DNA of 64,000 bases from Bacteroidales bacterium (GTDB taxonomy: Bacteria > Bacteroidota > Bacteroidia > Bacteroidales > P3). How positions within the stretch are numbered: position 1 is the first letter of the stretch; each line of letters opens with the position of its first letter. The DNA lies in NCBI GenBank assembly GCA_024400495.1, contig JAKSMR010000001.1:1-64000 (forward strand). The letters are read 5' to 3'. Below are positions 32,701 through 42,800 of the stretch, one piece after another. The notes under the pieces were generated by a model. That model saw only the letters and a list, made by a program, of their open reading frames with translations, ran no database searches and was not told the DNA's origin. The position numbers and the translations under genes were made by a program.

Positions 32701-35700
32701 ATGGCAAACTTTTTAAAGAAACTTTTCGGTAGCAAGAGCGACCGCGACCTCAAAGAGGTGAAGCCTCTGTTGGATGCTGCTCTGGCTATCTATCCTTCCA
32801 TCCAGGCCCTGAGCAACGACGAACTTCGTGCCAAGACTATAGAGTTCAAAGAAATCATCCGCAAGGAGACAGAGAAAGAAGAAAACGAGCTGGCCGAGCT
32901 GCGCAAGCGTCTGGAAGACGACTACGAGATGCCCGTGTCTGAAAAGGAACGCATCTACAAGCGCATCGAGGAACTCGAGAACACCACCTACGAGGCCACT
33001 CAGGACATCCTCAACAAGATCCTCCCCGAGGCTTTCTCCGTAATGAAAGAAACCGCCCGTCGTTTCGCAGAGAACGAGCAGGTGGAAGTGACTGCTACCG
33101 ACCACGACCGCGACCTCGCCGCCAAGCGCGATAGCGTTACCATCGTGGGCGACAAGGCTCTCTACAACCACAGCTGGATGGCTGGTGGAAATATGGTCAC
33201 CTGGGACATGGTTCACTACGATGTCCAGCTCATCGGCGGCGCCGTGCTGCATAGCGGAAAAATCGCCGAGATGGCTACGGGTGAAGGTAAGACCCTCGTA
33301 GCTACGCTTCCCGTCTACCTCAACGCGCTCCCCGGCAAAGGCGTCCATGTTGTTACCGTGAACGACTACCTCGCCAAGCGCGACTCCGAATGGATGGGTA
33401 TGCTGTTCGAATTCCACGGCCTTACCGTCGACTGCATCGACAAATACGAGCCTCATTCGAACGAACGTAAGAACGCCTACAACTGCGACATCACCTATGG
33501 TACGAACAACGAGTTCGGTTTCGACTACCTCCGCGACAATATGAGCCGCAACGCCAACGAGCTGGTTCAGCGCAGCCACAACTACGCCATCGTCGACGAG
33601 GTCGACTCCGTGCTCATCGACGACGCCCGTACTCCTCTCATCATCAGCGGCCCTACAGGCAAAGGCGACGACGAACAGGAGTTCAACCGTTTCAAGCCCG
33701 TTATCGAGAAACTGTACAACGTCCAACGCACACTCGTCACCCAGATCCTTTCTGACGCCAAGCGACTGATTGCCCAGGAGCCCGATCCCAAGCCCGAGAG
33801 CGATGCCGCCAAGGCTCTCCTCCGCGCCTATCGTGGCCTTCCCAAGAACAAGGCTCTCATCAAGTTCCTCTCCGAGACCGGTATCAAGGCCATCCTCCAG
33901 CGTACCGAGAACTTCTACATGCAGGAGCAGAACAAATATATGCACATCATCGACGACGAGCTCTACTTCGTCATCGACGAGAAGAACCGTCAGGTCGAGC
34001 TTACCGACAAGGGTATGGATTATCTGAGCGATATGGGCGAAGACCGTCGTTTCTATCAGCTGCCCGATATCGGCGCCGCCATCGCAGAACTGGAACATCA
34101 GGAGCTTACCCCCGAAGAGAAAGCTGCCGCCAAGGAGAAGATCTATGCCGACTTCGCCATCCAGAGCGACCGCGTCCATACTGTCGACCAGCTGCTTAAG
34201 GCTTATGCGCTCTTCGAACGCGACGTTGACTACATCGTTACCGAGGACAACCAGGTGAAGATCGTCGACGAACAAACCGGCCGTATCATGGAAGGCCGTC
34301 GTTGGAGCGATGGTCTGCATCAGGCTGTCGAAGCCAAGGAGAATGCCAAGGTTGAGGCTGCCACTCAGACCTATGCCACCATCACCCTCCAGAACTACTT
34401 CCGTATGTATAAGAAGCTTGCCGGTATGACCGGTACGGCAGAAACCGAAGCAGGCGAGTTCTGGAATATCTACAAACTCGACGTTGTCGTAATCCCCACC
34501 AACAAGCCTATCGCCCGTAACGATATGGACGATATGATCTACAAGACCAAGCGCGAGAAGTTCAAAGCCGTCATCAATGAGGTTGAACGCCTCGTTGGCG
34601 AAGGCCGTCCCGTTCTGGTAGGTACTACTTCTGTAGAAACTTCCGAATTGCTGAGCAAGATGCTCAAGATGAAGAAGATTCCTCACAATGTGCTCAACGC
34701 CAAGCTGCATAAGAAAGAGGCCGATATCGTTGCCGAAGCTGGTGAAGCCGGCAAGGTCACTATCGCCACCAATATGGCTGGTCGTGGTACCGACATCAAG
34801 CTCAAGGGCGAGGTGAAGGATCGCGGCGGTCTTGCCATCATCGGTACCGAGCGCCACGAGAGCCGTCGTGTCGACCGCCAGCTGCGTGGTCGTGCCGGCC
34901 GTCAGGGCGATCCCGGTAGCTCCCTCTTCTTCATCTCTCTCGAAGACGACCTGATGCGCCTCTTCGGCTCCGAACGTATTGCCAGCATCATGGACCGCAT
35001 GGGACTCCAGGAGGACGAGATGATCCAGCATGGTATGATCACCAAGCAGATTGAGAAAGCTCAGAAGAAAGTCGAGGAGAACAACTTCGGCATTCGTAAG
35101 CGTCTGCTTGAATACGACGACGTGATGAACAACCAACGTACCGTCATCTATAACAAACGTCGCAACGCTCTCTATGGCGACCGTCTGCCTATCGACATCA
35201 GCAACACCTTCTACGATACTTGCGAGATGCTCTTCAACGAGGCTCACGAAAACCACGATTTCGAGCAGCTCAAGATGGAGTTCATCCGCATCTTCGCCAT
35301 GGAGCTCCCCTTTAGCGAGCGCGATCTCTTCAACGCCCGTCGTAACGAAGCTATAGAGAAACTCTACGAACTCACCTACAACGCCTTCAAAGAGAAGATG
35401 CAACGCATCTCCGACCTCGCGTTCCCCTTCATCAAGAACGTTTACGAGAATACCAAGTACGAGAATATCGCCTTCCCCGTTACCGATGGCAAGAAGACGC
35501 TCAATGTCGTCACTCCCGTAAAACGCTCCTATGAGAGCAAAGGCCGCGAGCTGGAGATCTCTATCGAGAAATATATCACTCTGGCCATCATCGACGACTT
35601 CTGGAAAGAGCATCTCCGCGAGCTCGACGACCTCAAACAGTCGGTTCAGAATGCCTCCTACGAGCAGAAGGATCCTCTGTTGATCTACAAGTTCGAGTCG

Positions 35701-35997
35701 TTCAATCTCTTTGAAAAGATGCTTCTCGATATCAACCGCGAGGTTGCTTCGTTCCTCTCCCGTGCCCAGCTGCCTATGCGTCAGGACGAAGTGGTCAAGG
35801 AAGCTCGTGTCCCCCAGAATGATGACCGTCATCTCCGCACCAGCCGCGAGGATCAGGTGCGTCCCGGCCAGAACACTCAGGAACGCCAGAAACCTCAGCC
35901 CGTACATGTTGAGAAGAAGGTCGGCCGAAATGATCCTTGTCCCTGTGGCTCGGGTAAGAAATACAAAAACTGCCACGGTCGTAACGAGGCAGAATAG
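32701..35997 (+). CDS. secA: Preprotein translocase ATPase SecA
   Basis: A 1098-residue SecA, longer than the E. coli protein as is usual in Bacteroidota. It drives unfolded preproteins through SecYEG. Walker A is [14 protein letters not shown] (about 197-210). The DEAD-type motif is [21 protein letters not shown]. Helicase motifs [12 protein letters not shown] and [14 protein letters not shown] are intact. The end [20 protein letters not shown] is the zinc-binding SEC-C tail that contacts SecB or ribosomes. A Bacteroidota-specific insertion of coiled-coil type lies early (about 50-100). A terminator hairpin follows. Confidence 0.98.
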   Translation: MANFLKKLFGSKSDRDLKEVKPLLDAALAIYPSIQALSNDELRAKTIEFKEIIRKETEKEENELAELRKRLEDDYEMPVSEKERIYKRIEELENTTYEATQDILNKILPEAFSVMKETARRFAENEQVEVTATDHDRDLAAKRDSVTIVGDKALYNHSWMAGGNMVTWDMVHYDVQLIGGAVLHSGKIAEMATGEGKTLVATLPVYLNALPGKGVHVVTVNDYLAKRDSEWMGMLFEFHGLTVDCIDKYEPHSNERKNAYNCDITYGTNNEFGFDYLRDNMSRNANELVQRSHNYAIVDEVDSVLIDDARTPLIISGPTGKGDDEQEFNRFKPVIEKLYNVQRTLVTQILSDAKRLIAQEPDPKPESDAAKALLRAYRGLPKNKALIKFLSETGIKAILQRTENFYMQEQNKYMHIIDDELYFVIDEKNRQVELTDKGMDYLSDMGEDRRFYQLPDIGAAIAELEHQELTPEEKAAAKEKIYADFAIQSDRVHTVDQLLKAYALFERDVDYIVTEDNQVKIVDEQTGRIMEGRRWSDGLHQAVEAKENAKVEAATQTYATITLQNYFRMYKKLAGMTGTAETEAGEFWNIYKLDVVVIPTNKPIARNDMDDMIYKTKREKFKAVINEVERLVGEGRPVLVGTTSVETSELLSKMLKMKKIPHNVLNAKLHKKEADIVAEAGEAGKVTIATNMAGRGTDIKLKGEVKDRGGLAIIGTERHESRRVDRQLRGRAGRQGDPGSSLFFISLEDDLMRLFGSERIASIMDRMGLQEDEMIQHGMITKQIEKAQKKVEENNFGIRKRLLEYDDVMNNQRTVIYNKRRNALYGDRLPIDISNTFYDTCEMLFNEAHENHDFEQLKMEFIRIFAMELPFSERDLFNARRNEAIEKLYELTYNAFKEKMQRISDLAFPFIKNVYENTKYENIAFPVTDGKKTLNVVTPVKRSYESKGRELEISIEKYITLAIIDDFWKEHLRELDDLKQSVQNASYEQKDPLLIYKFESFNLFEKMLLDINREVASFLSRAQLPMRQDEVVKEARVPQNDDRHLRTSREDQVRPGQNTQERQKPQPVHVEKKVGRNDPCPCGSGKKYKNCHGRNEAE

Positions 35998-36083
35998 CCG
36001 GTCTGCCCCTTGTGTGCAGCCCTTTCGGCAATGAATTCCATTGACCAAGAGTTTGTTATGCAAGGCGATTATAGAAAAATCTC

Positions 36084-36113
36084 AAGGAGTGCTCATCATA
36101 ATGGGCGCTCCTT
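36084..36113 (+). terminator. secA terminator
   Basis: AAGGAGTGCTCA pairs with TGGGCGCTCCTT (two G-T pairs) around a 6-nt loop and is followed by TTC. Confidence 0.8.
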
Positions 36114-36128
36114 TTCTATGATAAGAAT

Positions 36129-36222
36129 CTTGCCGATCGGGATTTTTAGGAGTCTTGCCGATTGGGATTTATAGGAGTTTTGCCGATTGGGATTTGTAGG
36201 CGTCTTGCCGATTGGGATTTCA
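36129..36222. repeat. 25-bp minisatellite, 3.8 copies
   Basis: Units at 36129, 36154 and 36179 plus a partial at 36204 share TTGCCGATTGGGATTT. The array follows the secA terminator and occupies most of the gap before the HD-domain gene on the other strand. Confidence 0.9.
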
Positions 36223-36372
36223 AGTGCAAAAAATAATAACGGTTACCTCTTGATTCTATAGGCAACTAAAAGAAATCTTGTTCCCGAGAGCGGGGTTCCT
36301 TCTTTTTTTTTGTTTCTTCTCGTTCCTTCTCTTCCTTCTTGTTCCTCTTTTCCGGGCTTGGTGGAATGGATT

Positions 36373-37002
36373 CTAGTCGGAGACCTGTTTGTTGGTTTCC
36401 ACCTTTAGAATTCGGTTGTATTCGATTCTCAGTTGTTTCTCGTCTTTGATAAGGTCTCTCAGTTCCTGCAGTCGTGCTGCGTTTGAGGATTGGGGAATCC
36501 ATAGTTTCATATATCCTCCTTCCGCATATTTCTCTTTGAGATGTGCGAGGCAACGTTGGTATTGTTCCTCTTCGCTCAATTCGGGATAGTGTGAAAGACC
36601 GTATTGAAGCGTGCGTCTCACGATAGTAAGAGGAACGATATCTCTATCGGCTTCGGCAACTATCTTTCCGTAGATAGAGCGGGGCTCGTTTTTGGAGGAA
36701 GCCCGATGGTCTTCTGCTGCTTGAGCCATAGTCTCGATCTGATCTTCGTCGAACCATTGCCGGAGTTGCTTCTCTTCTCGGATGATACGTCCGGAGACCA
36801 TATGGTGCAGATCTCTCCCTTCGCACAATCCTGTGTCGTGAAAAGCGGCAATGACATAGACCATCTCTCTGTCAACGTCGAAATGGTTGGCAAGATTCAG
36901 GCTTTCGGCAATGACCTTCTCTACGTGGTTGCGTTGATGAGCCGTGTCGAAATGGTCGTAGCGGGGGATGATCTCCGATTCTATGTACTGTTTCAGGTTC
37001 AT
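36373..37002 (-). CDS. HD-domain phosphohydrolase
   Basis: A 209-residue protein of the HD superfamily of metal-dependent phosphohydrolases. The sequence shows HQRNHVEKVI, then AAFHDTGL (the HD pair near residue 53) and later VAEADRDIV, which supplies the last metal Asp. Substrate is unknown; nucleotides or signalling nucleotides are common in this family. The start at 37002 (MNLKQYIESEI) is used because an upstream extension is not protein-like. Codon use is less C-biased than its neighbours. Confidence 0.85.
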   Translation of the reverse strand: MNLKQYIESEIIPRYDHFDTAHQRNHVEKVIAESLNLANHFDVDREMVYVIAAFHDTGLCEGRDLHHMVSGRIIREEKQLRQWFDEDQIETMAQAAEDHRASSKNEPRSIYGKIVAEADRDIVPLTIVRRTLQYGLSHYPELSEEEQYQRCLAHLKEKYAEGGYMKLWIPQSSNAARLQELRDLIKDEKQLRIEYNRILKVETNKQVSD

Positions 37003-37063
37003 GATTGAGGAAAGGGTAGGGAGGTTTGGGTTTGTTGTTTTGTGAGGGTTGGCAAAATGGCGG

Positions 37064-37108
37064 TAATACAAAGCCGGCCGGCTCTGTCGAGCCAGCCGGC
37101 TGGTATTA
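37064..37108 (-). terminator. aspA terminator
   Basis: A 13-bp stem AGCCGGCCGGCTC/GAGCCAGCCGGCT with a TGTC loop and outer TAATAC/GTATTA pairing lies 16 bp after the aspA stop. Confidence 0.8.
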
Positions 37109-37123
37109 TGTCCGAAGGGTCAA

Positions 37124-38545
37124 TTATTTGCGACCGATTTTAGCGGGCATGTCAACGGGCTCGATCATGTTCTCGGGGGAGAGGATGATGTCAAGCTCTT
37201 CTTTGGTTACTACGCCCTGTTCGAGAGCGATTTCAGCAACACCACGGCCGGTGAGGGTAGCCTCGCGAGCGATCTTGGTGGAAGCCTTGTAACCGATAAC
37301 GGGGTTGAGGTTGGTAACGATACCGATAGAACCGTTTACGAGTTCGGCGCAACGTTCTACGTTAGCCTGGATACCATCGATGCAGAGGGTACGGAGGGTG
37401 TCAACACCATTCATGAGGAGGTGTACGCTCTCGAAGAGGCTGTAAGCGATAACGGGCTCCATAACGTTGAGCTCGAGCTGACCGTTGTCAGCTGCCCAAG
37501 CTACGGTAAGGTCGTTACCAATGATCTTGTAAGCTACCTGGTTCATTACCTCGGGGATAACAGGGTTAACCTTACCGGGCATGATGGAGGAACCGGGCTG
37601 ACGTTCGGGGAGACGGAGCTCGCCGAGACCGCAGCGAGGACCGGAACCCATGAGACGGAGGTCGTTGCAGATCTTGTTGATGCGGAGGCAGAAGCGACGG
37701 AGTACGCTGCTGTACTGTACGTAAGGAGCGGTAGCGGAGGTAGCTTCGATGAGGTTTTCAGCGAGTTTGATGTCCCAACCGGTCTTAGCGCGGAGGCCTT
37801 CGATGCACTTGGCGCTGTAGCCAGGCTTGGAGCAGATGCCGGTACCGATAGCGGTAGCACCCATGTTAACGGTAAGCCACTCTTCAGCAGCAGCTTCGAG
37901 AACCTTAAGGTCACCCTTAAGAGAAGCGGCGAAACCACCAAAAGTCTGACCGAGGGTCATAGGAACAGCGTCCTGGAGCTGGGTACGACCCATCTTAACG
38001 ATGTTTTTGAATTCTTCAGCCTTAGCTTCGAGGGAAGCGATAAGAGCGTTGATATGGGGAACGAGTTCGAGGTGCTCGAGATACATACCCATGTGGATAG
38101 CGCAAGGATAAGCGTCGTTGGTGGACTGGGAACCGTTTACGTGGTCGTTGGGGGAAACGATCTTGTATTCAGCACGAGCTTTGCCCATGTGCTCGAGAGC
38201 GAGGTTAGCGATAACCTCGTTAGCATTCATGTTGGTGGAGGTGCCGGCACCGCCCTGGATCATGTCGATGGGGAACTGATCGTGATACTTACCTTCGAGG
38301 AGCTGTTCGCAAGCCCAGATGATAGCATCGTGCTGTTCCTTGTTGATCATACCGGTAGCGAGGTTACCTACAGCAGCACCGATCTTGGTGATAGCAAGAC
38401 CTTTGATGAAGTTAGGATATTCGCTGAGGAGACGGCCACTAATGTGGAAGTTTTCCATAGCACGGAGGGTCTGAACACCGTAGTAAGCGGTTGCGGGAAC
38501 TTCGCGTTCGCCGAGGAGGTCGGATTCTTTACGAAAATCTGCCAT
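37124..38545 (-). CDS. aspA: Aspartate ammonia-lyase
   Basis: A 473-residue member of the fumarase/aspartase superfamily that converts aspartate to fumarate and ammonia. The catalytic-loop signature GSSIMPGKVNPVIPE is present, as are GGAGTSTNMNANEVIAN and the SPNDHVNGSQSTNDAYP segment (substrate site). Length and start (MADFRKESDLLGEREVP) fit AspA rather than fumarase C. The product could feed fumarate respiration. It is monocistronic, with its own promoter box at 38683 and terminator at 37064. Confidence 0.97.
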   Translation of the reverse strand: MADFRKESDLLGEREVPATAYYGVQTLRAMENFHISGRLLSEYPNFIKGLAITKIGAAVGNLATGMINKEQHDAIIWACEQLLEGKYHDQFPIDMIQGGAGTSTNMNANEVIANLALEHMGKARAEYKIVSPNDHVNGSQSTNDAYPCAIHMGMYLEHLELVPHINALIASLEAKAEEFKNIVKMGRTQLQDAVPMTLGQTFGGFAASLKGDLKVLEAAAEEWLTVNMGATAIGTGICSKPGYSAKCIEGLRAKTGWDIKLAENLIEATSATAPYVQYSSVLRRFCLRINKICNDLRLMGSGPRCGLGELRLPERQPGSSIMPGKVNPVIPEVMNQVAYKIIGNDLTVAWAADNGQLELNVMEPVIAYSLFESVHLLMNGVDTLRTLCIDGIQANVERCAELVNGSIGIVTNLNPVIGYKASTKIAREATLTGRGVAEIALEQGVVTKEELDIILSPENMIEPVDMPAKIGRK

Positions 38546-38682
38546 TGTGTTGAATGATTAAATGAGTTATTAATTTTATTAAATTGTTTGTCCTTGTTTC
38601 GGCCTGTTCGCAATGCTAGTGATGTCACTTTCAGCAAGTAACAAAAATCAACATTTCTTTCGGGCCTACATAATAATTATTG

Positions 38683-38690
38683 CAAAGATA
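38683..38690 (-). promoter_or_regulatory. Promoter box TATCTTTG for aspA
   Basis: Minus-strand TATCTTTG followed by GCAAT, about 138 bp upstream of the ATG at 38545. Confidence 0.65.
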
Positions 38691-38790
38691 CGTTAATATA
38701 TTGGAATAACAAAGAAAAATTTCACTTTTTTGTGTGATATTTTTTCTTTTTGTTGATTTCTAGAGCAATAACAACGAGCACAATTTTGCT

Positions 38791-39984
38791 ATGAAGGGAA
38801 ACGAAAACAAACCGCATATAGGGATTTTTGGCCGTCGCAATGTAGGAAAGAGCACTTTGATCAATCTTCTTGCCGGTCAGGAGATCTCTATTGTCAACGA
38901 CACCCCGGGGACGACTACGGACCCCGTGAAGAAGACCGTCGAGATTTCGGGCATAGGGCCTCTTGTGCTGATCGATACCGCGGGCGTCGACGACGAGGGC
39001 GAGCTCGGCCTCCTTAGGGTGGAGAAGAGCTATGCTGTGCTGCCTTCGTGCGATCTGGCCATCGTTCTCTTCTGGGAGAAGGATTTTGGTGCCGTCGAGC
39101 GCGACATCATCAGCCGTTGCCAGCAGAGCGAGGTCCCCTTTGTCCTCATCTCCGCCATCGAGCACCCCCTCTCTCGGGAGGATTTTGCTGCCATCGCCCA
39201 GGAGTTCTCCGAGCCGTTGCTGCTCTCCTTCCCATCTCCCGACCGCAGAGCGGTCGAGGATCTCCTCCGCCGCCATCTTCCCCAGTCGGCCTACAAGACC
39301 TCGAGCCTCCTGGGCGACACCATCAAAGCTGGCGATACCGTGGTGCTGGTCACTCCCATCGACGCCTCTGCCCCCGAAGGCCGCATGATCCTTCCCCAGG
39401 TGCAGGTGCTTCGCGACATCCTCGACCATGATGCCAGAGCCTTCTTCTGCAAGGAGACCGACCTCGCGGCGACGCTCCTCTCTCTCAAAGAGCCTCCGGC
39501 TTTGGTTGTTACCGACAGCCAGGTGTTCTCCATCGTCGCCTCGATCGTGCCTCCCGAGGTCCGTCTCACCTCCTTCAGCATGGTCCTGGCCCGCGCCAAA
39601 GGTCCCTTTGCCGACTATGTGAAAGGAACGCCCGCTATCGATTCTCTGGCAGATGGCGACAAGGTGCTCATCCTCGAGAGCTGCAGCCACGACATCACCT
39701 GTGAGGATATCGGACGCGTAAAACTCCCCGCTTTGCTGAAGAAACGTACGGGCAAGAGCCTCGAATGTACCGTTGTTGCCGGTCTCTCGCCCATTCCGGC
39801 CGACATAAGCGGCTACAAGCTGGTCATCCAATGCGGCGGTTGCGTGATCACCTCCAGGCAGCTCCAGGGACGGCTCCAGCCAGCCATCAACGCCGGAATT
39901 CCCGTCACCAACTACGGACTTGCCCTTGCCTATCTCAACGGCATCTTCCATCGTGCTATCGACGGACTGGCGCCTCGCAGATAG
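38791..39984 (+). CDS. hydF: [FeFe]-hydrogenase H-cluster maturation GTPase HydF
   Basis: A 397-residue HydF. It is the scaffold that carries the diiron subcluster made by HydE and HydG and passes it to the hydrogenase. The GTPase domain has GIFGRRNVGKSTLINLL (P-loop), DTPGTT and LIDTAGVDD. The C-terminal cluster domain has CSHDITCEDIGRVKLP (Cys and His ligands) and IQCGGC. In many HydF proteins the last motif is HCxxC, so a Gln replaces the His here. hydE and hydG are not in the window. A short MITE-like element begins directly after its TAG stop. Confidence 0.94.
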   Translation: MKGNENKPHIGIFGRRNVGKSTLINLLAGQEISIVNDTPGTTTDPVKKTVEISGIGPLVLIDTAGVDDEGELGLLRVEKSYAVLPSCDLAIVLFWEKDFGAVERDIISRCQQSEVPFVLISAIEHPLSREDFAAIAQEFSEPLLLSFPSPDRRAVEDLLRRHLPQSAYKTSSLLGDTIKAGDTVVLVTPIDASAPEGRMILPQVQVLRDILDHDARAFFCKETDLAATLLSLKEPPALVVTDSQVFSIVASIVPPEVRLTSFSMVLARAKGPFADYVKGTPAIDSLADGDKVLILESCSHDITCEDIGRVKLPALLKKRTGKSLECTVVAGLSPIPADISGYKLVIQCGGCVITSRQLQGRLQPAINAGIPVTNYGLALAYLNGIFHRAIDGLAPRR

Positions 39985-40030
39985 GGTGTCCTCTGATGGA
40001 TTCAAAAAGAACTAATTTTTAGAGGTCACC
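39985..40030 (+). mobile_element. 46-bp short MITE-like element, copy 1
   Basis: It begins GGTGTCCTCTGATGG and ends TTTTTAGAGGTCACC, ends shared with the 178-bp elements. It is almost identical to 46638-46682. Flanks are ATAG and ATAA (3 of 4 match). The left flank contains the hydF stop codon, so it inserted exactly at the end of the gene. It would form a hairpin in the hydF-folA transcript. Confidence 0.8.
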
Positions 40031-40071
40031 ATAATATATAACGATACTAATTAGTAAAACATCATACAATA

Positions 40072-40590
40072 ATGGTAGATATCAACCCCAAACCCAACCT
40101 CTCTCTCATCGTAGCCACGGCGCAGAACTATGCCATCGGCAAGGATAACGATCTGCTCTGGCATATCTCCGACGATCTCAAGCGCTTCAAGGCGCTCACC
40201 TCGGGCCACCCCGTCATAATGGGACGCAACACGTGGGATTCGCTTCCGAAGAAACCGCTCCCCAAGCGTCGCAATATCGTCGTCACCCACGACCCCGCTT
40301 TCGCTCCCGAAGGCGCCGAAGTGGCCCATTCCCTCCTGCAGGCCATGAAGATGGTGCAGGATGAGGAGGAGAGCTTCATCATCGGCGGAGCCGGACTCTA
40401 TCGGCAGATGCTCCCCTTCGTCAACCGGCTCTATGTCACTTGGGTCTATCGGGATTTCGAGGCCGACGTCTATTTCCCCGTCATCGACAAGTCGCTCTTC
40501 CGTCTCGTCAAAGAGACCGGGAAAGTTGTCGACGAAGCCTCGGGCCTCACCTACAACTATGCCGACTACGAGCGCGTGTTAGGCAGATAA
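40072..40590 (+). CDS. folA: Dihydrofolate reductase
   Basis: A 172-residue DHFR that reduces dihydrofolate with NADPH. Motifs: LSLIVATAQNYAIGKDNDLLWHISDDLKRF (residues 10-39, with the folate-binding Asp/Glu-type residue in the HISDDLKRFK helix), VIMGRNTWDSLP, and FIIGGAGLYRQML. Length is normal. It is separated from hydF by the short MITE-like element. thyA is not adjacent. A bidirectional terminator lies downstream. Confidence 0.96.
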   Translation: MVDINPKPNLSLIVATAQNYAIGKDNDLLWHISDDLKRFKALTSGHPVIMGRNTWDSLPKKPLPKRRNIVVTHDPAFAPEGAEVAHSLLQAMKMVQDEEESFIIGGAGLYRQMLPFVNRLYVTWVYRDFEADVYFPVIDKSLFRLVKETGKVVDEASGLTYNYADYERVLGR

Positions 40591-40618
40591 TAGGTTATCT
40601 GTATACTATACCAAGCAG

Positions 40619-40650
40619 AAAGGAGCTCCCCAAGGGGGAAGCTCCTTTTC
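40619..40650. terminator. Bidirectional terminator between folA and the porin-like gene
   Basis: AAAGGAGCTCCCC pairs with GGGGGAAGCTCCTTTT across a short loop. It has A and T runs on both sides, so it can serve both convergent genes. Confidence 0.85.
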
Positions 40651-40681
40651 TTATGGATGAAAAAATAAGCGTGTCTTTTGG

Positions 40682-41653
40682 TTAGAACTTCACCAGAGCG
40701 CTGAGGTATCCGTAGTAGTCGGTCGAAGCGTCGCCGGGAGTCTGCACGCAACGGAAGTTGGGGGAGAGGCTGAACATCTTGTTCACCTTATACTGTAGGC
40801 CAAGGATGCTCTCCTGCTTGCAACGGTAGAGGTTCATGAAATCGTCGGATGTGGCACCCTGGTCGTATCGGGCATAGACCTCGATCTTCTTGTTCACGAT
40901 GCCGGTAGCGTAGATTGAGAAGCCGTCCATATCCACGTCCTCCACGTTCTTCATGTTACGAACCATGTTGTATTCTGCGCCGATGCGGAAATGCTCGTGC
41001 TTGTAGCCCACGAAGACGGAGGCCAGCTCCTGCTGGGTGTACCAGCCGCTTTTGATCTCGCCATAGAGGCGGACGTTAAGCCCCTCGATAGGGAGGAAGG
41101 TGAGGCCGAGGCCATAGGAGAGCTGGTTGTCGAGCTGCAGCTTCTTGAAGCCTTCGCCGTTGAAGATAGAGAGGTCGGCGCTGAACCAGTCGGTCACCTT
41201 ATACTGAGCCACAACACCCAGGTCGGCGCTGTTGTCCCAGCCGTTCTTATCCATGAACGATTTGTACACATAGCGATAGCCCCAGAAGTTCTGCTGGAAG
41301 GTGAAAGCCTCGCAGTCGGTGAGACCGGCACGCACGTTGAGGTTGCCCTTGGTGTAGCCGATCATAGCGTTCTTGAGGAAGCCGATGCGTTGGTTGGCGG
41401 CGCTGGCGTCGGCCTTGATGGCCGTTTCGCCCATGTCATACACCACCTTGGCGCTCCAGTTCTGGTCGAAGTTGAGCTGGTAACCCAGGTAGGCGCGGTC
41501 GATCTCAAATCCGAGGTTTTCATATACCTCCTCGTTGATTCCGCTATGGAAATTGCCGAAGAGTGTGATGATAGGTTTGCCCTGAGGAGCATCCTGTGCC
41601 ATGGCGGCAAAGCCAAAGAGCGCCATAGCTAGAGTGAGAAAAAGTTTCTTCAT
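40682..41653 (-). CDS. Porin-like outer-membrane beta-barrel protein
   Basis: A 323-residue outer-membrane protein with signal peptide MKKLFLTLAMALFGFAAMA. The mature part is a series of amphipathic strands (GYQLNFDQNWSAKVVYDMGE, MIGYTKGNLNVRAGLTD, VGYKHEHFRIGAEYNMVRN) and ends with the C-terminal Phe common in barrels (SALVKF). It resembles phosphate-selective porin O/P-like proteins of Bacteroidota, but the substrate is unknown. Its promoter box is at 41701. Confidence 0.85.
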   Translation of the reverse strand: MKKLFLTLAMALFGFAAMAQDAPQGKPIITLFGNFHSGINEEVYENLGFEIDRAYLGYQLNFDQNWSAKVVYDMGETAIKADASAANQRIGFLKNAMIGYTKGNLNVRAGLTDCEAFTFQQNFWGYRYVYKSFMDKNGWDNSADLGVVAQYKVTDWFSADLSIFNGEGFKKLQLDNQLSYGLGLTFLPIEGLNVRLYGEIKSGWYTQQELASVFVGYKHEHFRIGAEYNMVRNMKNVEDVDMDGFSIYATGIVNKKIEVYARYDQGATSDDFMNLYRCKQESILGLQYKVNKMFSLSPNFRCVQTPGDASTDYYGYLSALVKF

Positions 41654-41700
41654 TGTTGATGTATTTTATTATAATTGATAATCTTTGTAATTTGGATTTG

Positions 41701-41708
41701 CAAAAATA
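41701..41708 (-). promoter_or_regulatory. Promoter box TATTTTTG for the porin-like gene
   Basis: Minus-strand TATTTTTG followed by CAAATCC, 47 bp upstream of the ATG. Confidence 0.65.
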
Positions 41709-41866
41709 CATAAAGAAATCCAACGGCACTAATCTTTAACATATCGCACATTTCTTAACAGAACAAGGTCTTTTTCTGCTCTAAAACGCGTCAACTGCGT
41801 GAAATATAAGATGTTGTAAAGAAAAATCGTCTGCCGTACCGGTCTCTTCTGCTTTCGTTTTTTTGG

Positions 41867-41948
41867 GGTAACTATATACCTGTTGGCAGTTATTATTGCG
41901 GAGAAAATTCATCATTTTTTTATAGCAGACCTCGTCATTGCGGGCCTG
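41867..41948 (-). repeat. 82-bp dispersed repeat, copy 2 (inverted)
   Basis: The inverted counterpart of 174-255, about 41.7 kb away. It marks the left edge of the degenerate island at 41750-43200. Confidence 0.85.
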
Positions 41949-42002
41949 ACCCGCAATCTATTGCGACGGGTTTGAGACTCGTTGCCGGACAGTCTAGAAT
42001 AG

Positions 42003-42212
42003 CGCACCCCCAAGGGGCATTTTGCATCTCTGGCGCAACACACGCATCTTCTCCGGACAGAGTATATCACGGCTACCTTCCGCGCCCGCGACGGCCACGT
42101 ACGCCTCAACTTCAAGGAGATACGCCTCTCCCCCGCCTTCGGCATCAGAAACTACGCCCTCGGCGTGAAGAACGAAATCCAGCTTGTACTCAAGAGCCTT
42201 GTAGAGAGATAA
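42003..42212 (+). pseudogene. 3' remnant of an unidentified gene
   Basis: A frame without an ATG, open from just after a stop near 42000 to TAA at 42212, reads like the end of a real protein: EYITATFRARDGHVRLNFKE, then IRNYALGVKNEIQLVLKSLVER. It has C-ending codons like true genes here. It resembles the C-terminal part of small secreted Bacteroidota proteins, but I cannot name the family. Confidence 0.5.
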
Positions 42213-42313
42213 GTCTTTTAACACTCTATAGGCTAGCACGTTAAGATCTTTGTTAAAAACAAATGGAGACAATTGACAATTCGACAATTAAAAAATAATG
42301 TACCACAATCCCC

Positions 42314-42354
42314 TATATATACTATATAACTAATTAATTATTAAGTATATATAT
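42314..42354. repeat. A/T-rich palindrome
   Basis: TATATATACT pairs with AGTATATATA around TAATTAATTATTA. It lies between two gene remnants and is the most A/T-rich point of the window. Confidence 0.6.
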
Positions 42355-42452
42355 AGCCCAAAGGTGCTAGTTGTACCATTCAAAAAACAATTGGCGAATT
42401 GTCTCTTGTCTCCAAAGAAACAATCTGCCATTGTCTAAAAAGCACATTTTCA

Positions 42453-42800
42453 ATGAAGTACAATATCACAAAATCCTCTTCCCCTAAGATGCCGGAGCTC
42501 GGAAAGGGGACAGAATGCCTCAAACTGCTCCTCTCTCAGGCCTCAAAAGACATGCGTCAACCCCTCGTGCCTATGCTTTTCCCCATTTTGGGCGCACATA
42601 TGAGCGAAACGGAGTTTCTCTATCCCGACCAAAGTTGGAAGGAACCGTGCGGAATGATGGCTAACCTCGTGGCAGAAAGTGGCGGAGGCAAGGGCCAGCC
42701 GTCCACCCTCGCAGAGGCCCTCTGCCGCGGCTCCCGCACCTTCTCCGAGGCGACGGGGCTCTGCTCCAAGACCGAGGCCTGCCTCAGCTGCGGCAGATGA
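42453..42800 (+). pseudogene. Truncated DUF3987-like/primase-helicase remnant
   Basis: A 115-codon frame with PELGKGTECLKLLLSQASKD, then VPMLFPILGAHMSETEF and a degraded Walker A-like LVAESGGGKGQ. This order matches the start of the DUF3987 ATPase found in Bacteroidales mobile elements, which normally runs several hundred residues further. Here the frame ends in low-complexity Ser/Cys-rich sequence and a stop, so it is truncated. It is likely what is left of an integrated element. Confidence 0.55.

Noticed and set aside
32381-32707. 108-codon minus-strand frame upstream of secA
   Set aside because: It overlaps the secA promoter and start, has no family features, and is rich in residues expected from A/T-rich intergenic DNA.
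32713-36063. 1116-codon minus-strand frame opposite secA
   Set aside because: It is the antisense shadow of secA; hydrophobic and acidic runs come from the codon pattern.
36129-36222. CRISPR array
   Set aside because: The units are directly tandem without unique spacers, and no cas genes are near.
36240-36262. Solo end of the MITE-like element (GGTTACCTCTTGATTC)
   Set aside because: The match is short and one-sided; it could be chance.
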